A stretch of DNA of 64,000 bases from Pandoraea terrigena (GTDB lineage: Bacteria > Pseudomonadota > Gammaproteobacteria > Burkholderiales > Burkholderiaceae), in NCBI RefSeq assembly GCF_902459705.1, contig NZ_CABPRU010000013.1, positions 94,800 to 158,799 on the forward strand, given 5' to 3'. The stretch's first letter is position 1. Every line of letters begins with the position of its first letter. Below, piece by piece: positions 1 through 8,845 of the stretch. The position numbers were made by a program, and so were the translations under genes. The notes beneath the pieces are model-generated. The model did no database searches, was not told the origin of the DNA, and saw nothing but the letters and a program-made list of their open reading frames with translations.

Positions 1-2
1 TC

Positions 3-107
3 AAGCCGCTGGCCGTCGCGCTGGACCCCGTACCGCAGGCATACGGCAGCGATACCCCCCACGACAACGCGGCAAGCACAACGCCAAACGTCACGGAGCT
101 TTCATGA
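3..107 (+). CDS. C-terminal end of an upstream gene, cut by window edge
   Basis: The first 107 bases keep an open plus-strand frame of 34 codons that ends in a TGA overlapping the ATG of the next gene (ATGA). The translated tail is rich in Ala, Thr, Pro and Asn and carries no motif I recognise. The 4-base overlap with the FAD oxidoreductase suggests translational coupling in one operon. In opine or hydrogen-cyanide-synthase-like systems a DAO-type subunit commonly follows another oxidase subunit, so this could be such a partner, but that is a guess. The function cannot be decided from so short a fragment. Confidence 0.5.
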   Translation, partial: KPLAVALDPVPQAYGSDTPHDNAASTTPNVTELS

Positions 108-1321
108 GCCTGCATGCTTCGCACACGCCCCATGCGGATGTCATCGTCATCGGTGGCGGCATCATGGGTTGCAGCACGGCATTCTTCCTGCGCCGCCACG
201 GGCTATCCGTGGTGCTGCTGGAGCGCAACATGACCGGACAGCAGGCCAGCGGCACCAACTTCGGCGGCGTGCGCCGGCAAGGCCGGGCGCTGCCACAGTT
301 GGCCATGTCTCATCGCGCGTTACGGATCTGGCAGGCTTCACGTGAACTGCTCGGCAGCGACATCGAATTTCTGCCGTCCGGACACACGCGCGTGGCTTAC
401 CACGCGCACGACGCCGAGTATTTCGACGACTACGCCCGGCAGGCGCACGACTACGGACTGGAACTCGAGGTATTGCACGGTGCGGCGATGCGCCGCCGCT
501 TTCCGTTTCTCGGACCGGACGTACTCGCCGCCTCGGTCTCGCCGCTCGACGGACACGCCAACCCACGCCTGGCCGCTCCCGCCTTCGCGCGCGCGGCGAG
601 CGCACTGGGGGCCGACATTCGTGAGAACGCGCCCGTGCGTCAGATCGAGCGAACCGCAGCGGGATTTCGTGTCGAGACCCTCGCTGGCGAGCATTTCCTG
701 GCCGAACGCATCGTCATTTGCGCGGGTGCGTGGACCAATGCATTGGCATCGCAATTTGGCGAATCCGCGCCGTTGACGGTGCGCGGTCCGCAGATGGCCG
801 TCACCGAACCGGTGCCCTACGTGTTTCGCTCGTCGATGGGCGTCTACACGTCGATCAAGGAAGAAAGCATCTATTTCCGGCAGATTCCCCGTGGCAATCT
901 CATTCTGGGTGGTGGTCCGCCGGGTCCTGCCGATGCGACGACATCGCGCGCCGCCGTGCTGCCCGAAAACACGCTCGGTCAACTGCGGCAGTTCAGGCGA
1001 CTGGTGCCCGGTGTGACACCGCTGAATATCATTCGCGTCTGGAGCGGCGTCGAGAGTTATCTGCCCGATGGCGAGCCCGTCATCGGCAAGAGCGGCACAA
1101 CCGACGGACTCTATTACGCATTCGGGTTCAGCGGTGCCGGCTTTCAGATCGGCCCAGGTGTCGGCGAGACGCTGGCCGAGCTGATCGCCACCGGCCGCTC
1201 GGAGATCGATCTGCAACCGTTCCGGATCCAGCGTTTCGACGCCCGCGGGCCAAGTGCGCAGGCCTCCACACCAACCATGGCGCAAGGCCGTCCTCCCTTC
1301 CCCACGGTAACCCCCACATGA
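104..1321 (+). CDS. FAD-dependent oxidoreductase, DAO family (glycine/D-amino-acid/opine oxidase type)
   Basis: A 405-residue protein with an N-terminal Rossmann motif (VIVIGGGIMG, residues 13-22) and the ribose-binding acidic residue E40 of the DAO fold. The C-terminal block RVWSGVESYLPDGEPVIG and the FGFSGAGFQIGPGVGE motif are typical of amino-acid or opine oxidases, where they contact the isoalloxazine ring and substrate carboxylate. The length matches the family (about 370-420). It likely oxidises an amine or N-substituted amino acid in the cytoplasm or at the membrane face; the substrate is not readable. The start overlaps the upstream stop (ATGA), and its own stop overlaps the next ATG, so three genes appear co-translated. 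Related family calls such as HcnC, OoxB or sarcosine oxidase beta cannot be separated by eye. Confidence 0.85.
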   Translation: MSLHASHTPHADVIVIGGGIMGCSTAFFLRRHGLSVVLLERNMTGQQASGTNFGGVRRQGRALPQLAMSHRALRIWQASRELLGSDIEFLPSGHTRVAYHAHDAEYFDDYARQAHDYGLELEVLHGAAMRRRFPFLGPDVLAASVSPLDGHANPRLAAPAFARAASALGADIRENAPVRQIERTAAGFRVETLAGEHFLAERIVICAGAWTNALASQFGESAPLTVRGPQMAVTEPVPYVFRSSMGVYTSIKEESIYFRQIPRGNLILGGGPPGPADATTSRAAVLPENTLGQLRQFRRLVPGVTPLNIIRVWSGVESYLPDGEPVIGKSGTTDGLYYAFGFSGAGFQIGPGVGETLAELIATGRSEIDLQPFRIQRFDARGPSAQASTPTMAQGRPPFPTVTPT

Positions 1322-1755
1322 ACGCGACCTCACCTGCCTGCTTGTTGTCCGCAAGGGCCGTGGCATGTTGCAAGGCCCCACCGACGGGCACGCTCGACGA
1401 CGCACGCACGTTCATGGAAGCGCACTTCGACGAAGCGCTCACCGTACCGCAACTGGCCGAGATGTGCGCCCTGTCGGTATCGCGTTTCGCTACGGCGTTT
1501 CGGCTACGATTCGGCGAGGCGCCCCATCGATATCTGTGCAGCGTGCGCGTGGCCGCCGCGCAGCGACTTCTGCTCGCCGGCGTTCCAGGCTCGCACGTCG
1601 CCACCGAAGTCGGATTCTTCGACCAGAGTCATCTGGCACGCCACTTCAAGCGCATCTGCGGCGAGACCCCCAGCGAGTTCGTTCAGCGGCATCTGCGACA
1701 TGAGCGACACCGCCCACTTGCCAGGTGGGCGGGCACGTCTTTGCCTTTACGCTAA
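1318..1755 (+). CDS. Short AraC-family regulator (DNA-binding domain only)
   Basis: A 145-residue protein made almost entirely of the two-helix-turn-helix AraC domain (about residues 25-125: DARTFMEAHFDEALTVPQLA, then VATEVGFFDQSHLARHFKR, GETPSEF). Classical AraC proteins have about 290 residues with an N-terminal sensor domain; that is missing here, so it is a stand-alone DNA-binding module like MarA/SoxS. The ATG overlaps the TGA of the FAD oxidoreductase gene, so it probably regulates or is co-regulated with that operon. The stop lies inside the first unit of a hexanucleotide repeat, facing the convergent transporter gene 48 bases away. The call of the domain is firm; the target genes are inferred. 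Confidence 0.8.
   Translation: MNATSPACLLSARAVACCKAPPTGTLDDARTFMEAHFDEALTVPQLAEMCALSVSRFATAFRLRFGEAPHRYLCSVRVAAAQRLLLAGVPGSHVATEVGFFDQSHLARHFKRICGETPSEFVQRHLRHERHRPLARWAGTSLPLR
1711..1731 (+). terminator. Hairpin in the 3' end of the AraC gene, possible weak terminator
   Basis: Arms CGCCCAC (1711-1717) and GTGGGCG (1725-1731) pair perfectly over a 7-base loop. The downstream sequence is only moderately T-rich and has no clean U-tract, and the hairpin lies inside coding sequence. It could attenuate read-through into the convergent gene, but a chance palindrome is possible. Confidence 0.3.
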
Positions 1756-1798
1756 CGCTAACGCTAACGCCAGCGTCAACGTCAACGTCAACGTCGGC
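1751..1798. repeat. In-register hexanucleotide repeat (3x gctaac, gccagc, 3x gtcaac, gtcggc)
   Basis: Eight consecutive six-base units fill 1751-1798: three identical gctaac, one gccagc, three identical gtcaac and one gtcggc. The tract covers the stop codon of the AraC gene and stops five bases before the end of the convergent transporter gene. This is a short-tandem-repeat tract that could expand or contract by slippage. Because the AraC stop lies in the first unit, unit gain or loss would mostly alter the spacing between the convergent genes. Confidence 0.85.
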
Positions 1799-1802
1799 AG
1801 GG

Positions 1803-3179
1803 TTACCTGCGCCACCGCAACGGCCGGCGCAGCGGATGTCGCTGCGGCCCGACGGCGGCCCAGACCGGTGCGCCATCGGCCTCTGCGGTGCTGGCTGCGC
1901 GCAGGGCCGCCTCCTCATCCTTCTCGACCGTCTTGCTCGTGTCGATGAACAGCGCGGCAATCACTCCCACCCCGAGCAACGCCGCCGAAATCGCGAATGG
2001 CACGTTGTAGCTGCCCGTCTTCTCGATGAGATATCCGAACGCGACCGGCGAAATCATGCCGGCAAGGCCAAAGCCGGTATTCATCATCCCGCCCGCCGTG
2101 CCCGCATACTTGCCTGCAATGTCGAGCGGCAGCGTCCAGAGCACCGGATTGGTAATTTCGAGGAAGAAGAACGACGACGACAACAGCAGCACCGCCATCA
2201 TCGGATCGGACACCCTCGTCATCGGCAGCAGAAACGCCAGCGAGCCGCCCAGCCCGACCACCATCACCGACACGCGCGCGAAGCGCAACCGGCCGGTCAT
2301 CTTGTAGAGCTTGTCCGAGACCACGCCCCCCAGGGTGTCACCGATGACGCCCGCGAGCAGCGGCAGCGATGTGAACAACGCGAGTTGCTTGAGATCGAAG
2401 CCTTGCGATTCGCGCAGATAGGACGGCATCCACGTCAGGTACACCCACAGCAGCCAGCCGTAGCAGAAGTCCACGAACGTCACCAGCCACATACGGCGAA
2501 TGAGCTTGCGCCACGGCGTCGCCGCACGCTTCGCCCGCTCGCAATCGCCCGAGCGGTAACCGATCTCGGCCGTCTCCTCGGGCGTGATGCGACGATGCTG
2601 CTCCGGCGTGTTGGTAAACACCTTCATGTACAGAAGCGTCCAGGCGAGGCTCACCACCCCGAGCACGATGAACGCCTCGCGCCAGCCGAACGCCACGACG
2701 ATCGCCAGCACCACTGGCGGGGTAATCGCCCCCCCCAGGCGCGCGAAGCTGTGCGTGACGCCCTGCGCGAAGCCGCGTTCGCTGACCGGCATCCAGTAAG
2801 TGAAGGCGCGCGTGGCCGTCGGGAACGCTCCGCCCTCGCCCACCCCCAGCACGAAACGCAGCGCCACCAGCGCGGCGATGCTGCCGGCAAACCCGGTGGC
2901 CAGCGTGGCCGCGCCCCAGATGAGCGAGAGCACGGTCAGCACCAGCTTCGGCCCGAAGCGATCGGCGAGCCATCCGCCGAAGATTTGCATCGCCGCATAC
3001 GGATACGCAAACGCGGAAAACACAAGTCCGAGTTGCACCGTCGTCAGCCCCATCTCCTGTCGGATGAACGGGCCGGCGACGGCAATGTTGACACGATCGA
3101 TGTACGAGATGAAATACATCAGGCACATGACCGCCAGGATGATGTGGCGCGTCTTCACGCGACCGGTGCGCTTGTCCAT
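1803..3179 (-). CDS. sauU: MFS anion:cation symporter, probable sulfoacetate permease
   Basis: A 458-residue transporter with about 12 hydrophobic segments. The DRVNIAVAGP motif after helix 1, GWLADRFGPK in the 2-3 loop and RFVLGVGEGGAFP in helix 4 are hallmarks of the anion:cation symporter (phthalate/glucarate/hexuronate) MFS family. It is the last gene of the minus-strand run sauS-sauT-sauU, 131 bases after sauT, with its own Shine-Dalgarno AGGAG. In Cupriavidus necator the sauRSTU set imports sulfoacetate and converts it to sulfoacetaldehyde; the same gene types occur here with a divergent IclR gene. The C-terminus is Arg-rich and ends beside the hexamer repeat. Family call is firm; the substrate rests on gene context. 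Confidence 0.75.
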   Translation of the reverse strand: MDKRTGRVKTRHIILAVMCLMYFISYIDRVNIAVAGPFIRQEMGLTTVQLGLVFSAFAYPYAAMQIFGGWLADRFGPKLVLTVLSLIWGAATLATGFAGSIAALVALRFVLGVGEGGAFPTATRAFTYWMPVSERGFAQGVTHSFARLGGAITPPVVLAIVVAFGWREAFIVLGVVSLAWTLLYMKVFTNTPEQHRRITPEETAEIGYRSGDCERAKRAATPWRKLIRRMWLVTFVDFCYGWLLWVYLTWMPSYLRESQGFDLKQLALFTSLPLLAGVIGDTLGGVVSDKLYKMTGRLRFARVSVMVVGLGGSLAFLLPMTRVSDPMMAVLLLSSSFFFLEITNPVLWTLPLDIAGKYAGTAGGMMNTGFGLAGMISPVAFGYLIEKTGSYNVPFAISAALLGVGVIAALFIDTSKTVEKDEEAALRAASTAEADGAPVWAAVGPQRHPLRRPLRWRR

Positions 3180-3310
3180 GTTGTCTCCTATGTATTTACG
3201 TCACACGCGTCTTGCGCATGCGATCGTGTCCTGCACGGTGAAGCGGGTTGCCCTCGCGGGCCTTGGGTTGGGTCTTTGTCCTTGCGCGTTCGTTCTTTTG
3301 CTGCCTTCCG

Positions 3311-4933
3311 CTAGCCTTTCAGCAGCTTGAGGCGTTGCACCTTGCCCGACGGGCCACGGGGCAAATCCGTCACGAAGCGAAATTCCTTCGGCGTCTTGTA
3401 GCGCCCCAACGTCTGCAGGCAGTGTTCGCGCAGCGCCGCGGCATCGGGCGGCGCGCCATCGCCACCGGTGGCGTCGCTGCCTTGGTCACGGACGACGACG
3501 AACGCCACGATCTCTTGTCCATAGGCGGGATCGGGCACGCCCACCGCCGCGGCCTCCAGCACACCCGGATGGCGCATCAGGGCCTCGTCGATCTCGCGCG
3601 GCGCGATGTTCTCGCCGCCCTTGATGATCAGCTCCTTGGCCCGCCCGGTAATGTAGAAATACCCGTCGCTGTCGCAGAAGCCAAGATCGCCGGTACGCAG
3701 CCAACCGTCGGCGGTGAACGTGGCTGATGTCTCGTCCGGGCGCTTGTAGTAGCCGCACATGACCTGGGCGCCGCGCAACACCAGTTCGCCGATCTCGCCG
3801 GGGGCCGTCTGCGCGCCGTCGCGACGAACGACCTTCGCCTCGCCGCCCGACGGCAGGCCGATGCTGCCCACGCGTCGCCGGGTCGCATCGAGCGGGTTGC
3901 TGAACACCGGGGCCGCCGTCTCCGTCATGCCCATCGTCTCGATGATGCCGATGCCGAAGCGCGCTTCGAAGGCACGATGGTGATCCGCCGGCAGCGCCGC
4001 CGACGCGCTTCGGCAGAAGCGCAGCGCCGCCAGGGCGGATCGGTCCGGCACCTCGCCGTCGAGCAGATACGCCACGATGGTCGGTACCACATTGATCCAC
4101 GAGCATTGCGTGGCCATCACGTCGCGCCAGAACGTGCGCGCCGAAAAGCGTGGCGTCATCGCGACCGAGCCGCCATGAAACAGCGGCGCGAGCAGCGTGA
4201 CCACGAGTCCGTTGATGTGATAGAGCGGCAGCGACGCCAGCACGCGGTCGTCTGGCGTCAGGCGGTGCTCCGCGCTGATGAATCCCGCGTTGGCCAGCAA
4301 GTTCCCGTGCGTAAGCATCACCCCTTTGGGCACGCCAGTCGTCCCCGACGTGTACATGAGCAGCGCGACATCACACATCTCCGGCGCGACAGGCGCGGCG
4401 GATCCCACCAGCGGCGCGAGCTCGGGCAACATCGTCGCCTCCGCGGAGGTGCAGACGCACGCCACCGGCCGCATCGTGCCTTGCGCGCGCAACGCGTCCA
4501 CCGCCTGCGTCATTGCGGGCTGCATCGCCTCGGACACGAAGATCAGCCGCGTATCCGAGTGCGCCACGATGTACTGCAACTGCGTCGGCTGGCACAGCAG
4601 GTTGATCGGATTGACGATCAGGCCGCTGTACATCGCCGCGAGAATCAGGCGCGCCGTCTGCAAGCCGTTGCCCATGCAGACCGACACGATGTCCCCCTGG
4701 CGCAGTCCGGCATCGGCGAATCGCCGGGCGAGTTCGCGGCAATCGTCGCGCAAGCCGGTAAAGGTGAGCGTGCCGGTGTCCGATCCCGCCTCACTGGTGG
4801 TCAACAGGTAAGGCTTATCGCCAAACGCCGCCGCCTGAGCATCGATCAGGTCGCGCAGCGTGCGCGGCGGTGTCATCTGGCTTTCGTGTGCCGTGACGTC
4901 AGCGACCGAAGCCCGATTCATGGGCGCGTTCAT
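3311..4933 (-). CDS. sauT: AMP-forming acyl-CoA synthetase, probable sulfoacetate-CoA ligase
   Basis: A 540-residue ANL-superfamily ligase. The AMP-binding P-loop YTSGTTGVPKG lies at residues 194-204, the MTETAAPVF adenylate block follows mid-protein, YFYITGRAKELIIKGGENIAP marks the hinge region, and the C-terminal catalytic lysine sits in PSGKVQR. It should activate a carboxylate as acyl-AMP and then acyl-CoA in the cytosol. I place the start at 4933 because that ATG has a GGGAGG Shine-Dalgarno and overlaps the stop of sauS by 4 bases (ATGA), whereas the open frame extends further without a ribosome site. With a CoA-acylating aldehyde dehydrogenase upstream and an organic-anion permease downstream, sulfoacetate is the best guess. 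Other short carboxylates are possible. Confidence 0.75.
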   Translation of the reverse strand: MNAPMNRASVADVTAHESQMTPPRTLRDLIDAQAAAFGDKPYLLTTSEAGSDTGTLTFTGLRDDCRELARRFADAGLRQGDIVSVCMGNGLQTARLILAAMYSGLIVNPINLLCQPTQLQYIVAHSDTRLIFVSEAMQPAMTQAVDALRAQGTMRPVACVCTSAEATMLPELAPLVGSAAPVAPEMCDVALLMYTSGTTGVPKGVMLTHGNLLANAGFISAEHRLTPDDRVLASLPLYHINGLVVTLLAPLFHGGSVAMTPRFSARTFWRDVMATQCSWINVVPTIVAYLLDGEVPDRSALAALRFCRSASAALPADHHRAFEARFGIGIIETMGMTETAAPVFSNPLDATRRRVGSIGLPSGGEAKVVRRDGAQTAPGEIGELVLRGAQVMCGYYKRPDETSATFTADGWLRTGDLGFCDSDGYFYITGRAKELIIKGGENIAPREIDEALMRHPGVLEAAAVGVPDPAYGQEIVAFVVVRDQGSDATGGDGAPPDAAALREHCLQTLGRYKTPKEFRFVTDLPRGPSGKVQRLKLLKG

Positions 4934-6390
4934 CGTCCGACCCTCCCAAAATAGTCCCCCAGCAATTCGTCGACCTCGGGCACGGCCGCCGCGATGGGGA
5001 AGGCCACGCGCGTCACGTTCAGATATTGGCGAAAGCCGAGGTTGTCGGTGAAGTTGTTCTTGCCCCATGTCCCGCAACCCATCGACAACGAGAACGGCAG
5101 GCCGTTATCGAAATTCCCGCCGGTGGCGAAGCAATGCGCCTGGTTGACGATCACGCGAGCGACCGGCAATGTCTCGGCCAACGTCACGGCCTGCGCCGGG
5201 TCCGCCCCGTGCAATCCGACGGAATGGCCCGCGCCCATGTACGCATAGATCTGGTCGACGAGCGCCGCCGCATCCGCAAAGTCCCTGGCGCGATAGACCG
5301 TGAGCACCGGTGAGAGCTTCTCGCCCGAGAACGGATGATCGGCGCCTATGCCCGACTCCTCGACCATCAGGAACGCCGACTGCTGGGCTGCTACGTCGTC
5401 AAGCCCGGCCAATTGCGCGATCGTCGGTGCGGCTTTCGCCGTACAACGGCTCGCCAGCTTGCCGTCCACCCACATGACGTCCTGAAGCGCCCGCTTCTGG
5501 CTCGCGTCCAGCAGCACGCCGCCGGCGGCACGCAGCGCATCGATCATGGCGTCGTAGACGACGCTTTCGATGACGACGCTGTTCTCTGACGAACAACTCG
5601 TCGCGTTGTCGAACGTCTTGGAGCGCGCGATCTTGGCCGCGGCATCGCGCAGATCGGCGCTCGCCGTGACGATGGAGGCCACGTTGCCGGCCCCGACGCC
5701 GAACGCCGGGGTGCCGCTCGTGTAGGCCATGCGCACGTTCGACTGTGAACCGGTGGCGACAACCAGGTCGGCCTGGCGCATCAGCGCCGCCGTCGCTGCC
5801 TTGGTGATGGGGGTAGGCAACATCTGCACGAGATCCGGCGACAACCCGGCCTTGACGAGTTCCGCGTGAATGAAGTCGAGCAACAGCGCGCACGCGGAAT
5901 GCCCCTTGGGCGACGGCGCGACGATCACGGCGTTGCCGCACTTGAGCGCGTTGATGATCTTGTTCGCGGGGGTCGCTGCGGGATTCGTGGAGGGTGTGAT
6001 GGCTGCAACCACGCCCACCGGACGGGCGATTTCCACGACGCCTTTCTGCGTGTCCTGCGCAATCACGCCATGCGTCTTGCGTCCGTGCAGATCGCGCAGC
6101 AGCCCGAGTGTCTTGCGAAAGTTCTTCTGGAACTTGTCGTCGACGTTCCCGAGCCCGGTGTCGCGCACCGCGAGTTCGGCCAGTTGCCGGTTGCGCAGCG
6201 GTTCCATAATCGCCCATGCCGCCGCGCTGGCCGCCATGTCCAGCGTCTGTTGCCCCGCGCTTGCAAAATCACGCTGCGCCGCCCGGGCGCGGGCGACGAG
6301 CGCCGCGACCTGGGCGTCGACGTCCTGCGCGAGCGCGTCGGCGTGCCTGTCGGCAGGGGGGACGATGGCTCCGAAAGCCCTTGAATTCAT
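4930..6390 (-). CDS. sauS: CoA-acylating aldehyde dehydrogenase, probable sulfoacetaldehyde dehydrogenase
   Basis: A 486-residue protein of the EutE/PduP-like acylating branch of the aldehyde dehydrogenase superfamily. Visible features are ARPVGVVAAITPSTNPAATP (residues 123-142), the nucleotide-fold region near 208-216 and the catalytic thiol C266 in NATSCSSEN. The enzyme should reduce an acyl-CoA to the aldehyde with NAD(P)H; in sulfoacetate degradation that is sulfoacetyl-CoA to sulfoacetaldehyde. The start at 6390 follows an AGGAG seven bases upstream. It is first in the minus-strand operon and divergent from the IclR gene, matching the sauRSTU pattern. No sulfoacetaldehyde acetyltransferase (xsc) lies in the window, so the pathway would need one elsewhere. 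Confidence 0.78.
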   Translation of the reverse strand: MNSRAFGAIVPPADRHADALAQDVDAQVAALVARARAAQRDFASAGQQTLDMAASAAAWAIMEPLRNRQLAELAVRDTGLGNVDDKFQKNFRKTLGLLRDLHGRKTHGVIAQDTQKGVVEIARPVGVVAAITPSTNPAATPANKIINALKCGNAVIVAPSPKGHSACALLLDFIHAELVKAGLSPDLVQMLPTPITKAATAALMRQADLVVATGSQSNVRMAYTSGTPAFGVGAGNVASIVTASADLRDAAAKIARSKTFDNATSCSSENSVVIESVVYDAMIDALRAAGGVLLDASQKRALQDVMWVDGKLASRCTAKAAPTIAQLAGLDDVAAQQSAFLMVEESGIGADHPFSGEKLSPVLTVYRARDFADAAALVDQIYAYMGAGHSVGLHGADPAQAVTLAETLPVARVIVNQAHCFATGGNFDNGLPFSLSMGCGTWGKNNFTDNLGFRQYLNVTRVAFPIAAAVPEVDELLGDYFGRVGR

Positions 6391-6675
6391 GTGATGTCTC
6401 CTGAGGCGCAAGGCGCCGGTTGTCGCTTGGTTCGCGTAATCAATCTAGCCAACCGGGCTGCGTCACGGGTCTCAAATTCCCGGACAAACCGGACACGTAG
6501 CGCGTGTGTACCGGTCGTCTCGATATTCGGGACCGATAGGGTCCGCAAAAGTGATGAATCCGATGCAGAATCGGGGGAAACAGCGCAGGTGAAAGGAAGC
6601 GATCGTGCGTGCGACGTGTCGAAGCCGTCGCATCGACAGGCAAGGACTGCGCGGGGCATTGCATCAGGAGACGAC
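6391..6675. promoter_or_regulatory. Divergent sauR/sauS promoter region with candidate IclR sites
   Basis: The 285-base spacer between the two divergent starts should hold both promoters and the regulator site. Two candidate elements are visible: an inverted repeat GGACC-GATAG-GGTCC at 6530-6544 and a tandem CCGGACA pair at 6480-6486 and 6489-6495. IclR proteins bind short inverted repeats in such divergent regions, but neither element can be confirmed by reading. Confidence 0.4.
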
Positions 6676-7440
6676 ATGACGGCATCGAATCAATCGAACG
6701 CAGCCGCAGTGCGAGCATTTCGCGTGCTCGAGACGCTGGCGACGGCAGGCGGGCCGCTCTCGATGATGGATCTGGTCAACGCGCTGGGGCTGCCGAAGCA
6801 GACGGTGCATCGCATCCTCACCCAGCTCAAGGACGCCTGGCTCATCACGCGCAGCGCCAACGACCGCCGCTACGAATGCTCGCCGCGCGTTCGTGCGCTG
6901 GCCATCAACGTGCTGATGCAGACGGGCGCCGCCGCCGCGCGGCATGGCTTGCTGGAACAACTGGTCACACGCATCGGCGAGACGTGCAACCTCACGATGC
7001 TCTCGGGCAACGATGTGATTTACGTGGATCGTGTCGAGACGGAATGGCCACTGCGCATGCACCTGCAGCCGGGGTCGCACGTGCCAATGCATTGCTCGGC
7101 AAGCGGCAAGCTGCTACTGAGCTTTCTGCCGAAGGAGCGGCGTGAACGGCTGATCGAAACCCTGCCGTTGCGCAAATTCGCGGAACACACGTTTACCGAT
7201 CGCGATGAATTTCGTGCCGAACTCGAACGCACGCGCCGGCGCAAGATGGCGATCAACAATCAGGAACACTTGCAGGGATTGATTGCCATTGCGGTGCCGG
7301 TCATGCTCAACCGCAATCGCGCCTGCGCGGCCATCGCGGTTCAGGCGCCCATCGGACGGCTGACGCTCGACGATCTGCTCGCCTTCGAGCCGGCGCTGAG
7401 GTTCGCCGCCGAAGAGACGGCGAAAACCTTCAAGAACTGA
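6676..7440 (+). CDS. sauR: IclR-family transcriptional regulator of the sulfoacetate cluster
   Basis: A 254-residue IclR protein: an N-terminal winged helix (residues 10-60, AVRAFRVLETLATAGGPLS... LGLPKQTVHRIL) followed by the effector-binding domain, including HCSASGKLLLS and EHLQGLIAIAVPV, regions that form the ligand pocket. The start at 6676 has CAGGAG at good spacing; the frame stays open upstream but has no ribosome site there. It is transcribed divergently from sauSTU, the classic arrangement for a regulator acting on the neighbouring operon. The 3' end overlaps the convergent kinase gene by 11 bases, so no terminator fits between them. The family is certain; the sauR name rests on context. 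Confidence 0.82.
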   Translation: MTASNQSNAAAVRAFRVLETLATAGGPLSMMDLVNALGLPKQTVHRILTQLKDAWLITRSANDRRYECSPRVRALAINVLMQTGAAAARHGLLEQLVTRIGETCNLTMLSGNDVIYVDRVETEWPLRMHLQPGSHVPMHCSASGKLLLSFLPKERRERLIETLPLRKFAEHTFTDRDEFRAELERTRRRKMAINNQEHLQGLIAIAVPVMLNRNRACAAIAVQAPIGRLTLDDLLAFEPALRFAAEETAKTFKN

Positions 7441-8845
7441 GTGGCGCGGCGCGTGACGATGTGCCGTGCACCAGACGCTCGAACACGTCGACGCCGCCCA
7501 TCTGTCCGCCCTTGAGCAGGATCTCCATGCCGTCGAGCGCGGGTGCATCGCTACGAAGCCGGCACAACGGAGCGCCCGGCGAGACCATGCCAGCGTACGC
7601 CAGCCCCCAGGCATCGAGCGCGCGCACACCGTGGCTCGATGTGTCGCCGCCGGCAATGGCCATGCGGGAGACCGGCATCTCGTCCAGCACCCGCCTGAGC
7701 AGACGCCCCCCCGCCTGCGCCAATACCAATGCAGGCACTCCCCGATCCTGCGTCGATGCTTCGGTCGAAAGCGCACTGGATGGCACCGTGCAGGCGAGCG
7801 TATGGCGTCCGGCGCGAAGGTGCCCGGCCAGTTGCCCCGCGGCCTCGCGACAGTAGCGCCCGTCCGGCTCGATCAGTCGCGCGGCGTCCAGGCGTACGAC
7901 CTCGAACGACACGGCCGCCGCCACCTGGGCCGCTGTTACCGGCGACAGACTCCCCGCCAGCGCCAGCACCGGCCCCTTCGCGGCCGGGACATCGTCGCCC
8001 GACACGCCGCCACCGTGCGCCATCGCGCTCGCCAGCGCCTGCGTCACGCTGCTCGGCCCCACGGCCAGCAACGGCGCGCGGCGCGCCGCGTCCCAGAGTT
8101 GCGCGCCGATCTGCGGCAAATCGCCCGGTCTGGCCACGTCCCACAGAATATTGACCATCCCCTCGGCGCGCAACGCTTCGACCCGCACCGACACGGCGTT
8201 CGGCGCAGCCGTCTCGCCCCCCCCTTCCGCCGGTGGCATCGCGTAGCACGTCCACGGGACGAGACCGATATCGCTCAGGCCCTGCTGCGCCAGATGCCGT
8301 CGCAGATCGGCTTCGTGCATCGGCGTCACGGGATGCCGGCGCATCGTCGGATGCCGGTCGATGCGCACGACCTCGCCGCCGGCACCCGCCGTAGCGAAGA
8401 GATTGCCAAACAGGCAGTAGCGGCCCAGATTGGGCTGTCCACCGACGATCGCGACCCAGGGACTCGGCATCGACGGCGACAACGTGCGAACCGCCTCGCC
8501 GATGCTCCCCACCTCCGGCGCACTGTCGAACGTCGAGCAGGTCTTGTAGTGCAACACCGTTGGCCGCAATTCCCGGGCCAGTTCCGCGATCGGCGCCAGC
8601 TCCTCCCGCATGCGGGCGGGCGCGAGCGAACGCGACACCCCCGCGATCCCCAGGCAATCGAGTGCCCCGAGCGTGGCGAGACGCGCCGCGTCCGGGGGCG
8701 CGAACAGCAGGATGCTGCGCAAGCCGGCACGTGCCGCGCTCGCCAGGGTATCGGTCGCCCCGGTGAAGTCGTCGCCGTAATACAGCAGTTGCGGGCGGTG
8801 CGTCATCGCCGCCAGAGATTCGATAGGCATGGCGGCACCGGTCAA
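7430..8845 (-). CDS. Four-carbon acid sugar kinase family protein (DUF1537, OiaK/DtnK-like)
   Basis: A 471-residue protein with the conserved N-terminal YYGDDFTGATDTL signature (residues 22-34) that binds the acid-sugar substrate, and a C-terminal nucleotide-binding block IAGGDTSSHGVRAL. This family phosphorylates four-carbon or branched 3-oxo sugar acids in the cytosol (DtnK, OtnK, OiaK). The ATG at 8845 overlaps the stop of the RuBisCO-like gene (ATGA), so the two are co-translated. In the characterised isoapionate pathway, an OiaK kinase makes the phosphorylated 3-oxo acid that the RuBisCO-like protein OiaX then cleaves; the same pairing here suggests a similar step. The real substrate is unknown. 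The gene's end overlaps convergent sauR by 11 bases. Confidence 0.82.
   Translation of the reverse strand: MTGAAMPIESLAAMTHRPQLLYYGDDFTGATDTLASAARAGLRSILLFAPPDAARLATLGALDCLGIAGVSRSLAPARMREELAPIAELARELRPTVLHYKTCSTFDSAPEVGSIGEAVRTLSPSMPSPWVAIVGGQPNLGRYCLFGNLFATAGAGGEVVRIDRHPTMRRHPVTPMHEADLRRHLAQQGLSDIGLVPWTCYAMPPAEGGGETAAPNAVSVRVEALRAEGMVNILWDVARPGDLPQIGAQLWDAARRAPLLAVGPSSVTQALASAMAHGGGVSGDDVPAAKGPVLALAGSLSPVTAAQVAAAVSFEVVRLDAARLIEPDGRYCREAAGQLAGHLRAGRHTLACTVPSSALSTEASTQDRGVPALVLAQAGGRLLRRVLDEMPVSRMAIAGGDTSSHGVRALDAWGLAYAGMVSPGAPLCRLRSDAPALDGMEILLKGGQMGGVDVFERLVHGTSSRAAPLSS

Noticed and set aside
1751..1798. The hexamer tract as a CRISPR array
   Set aside because: Units are six bases with no spacers; it is a simple tandem repeat.
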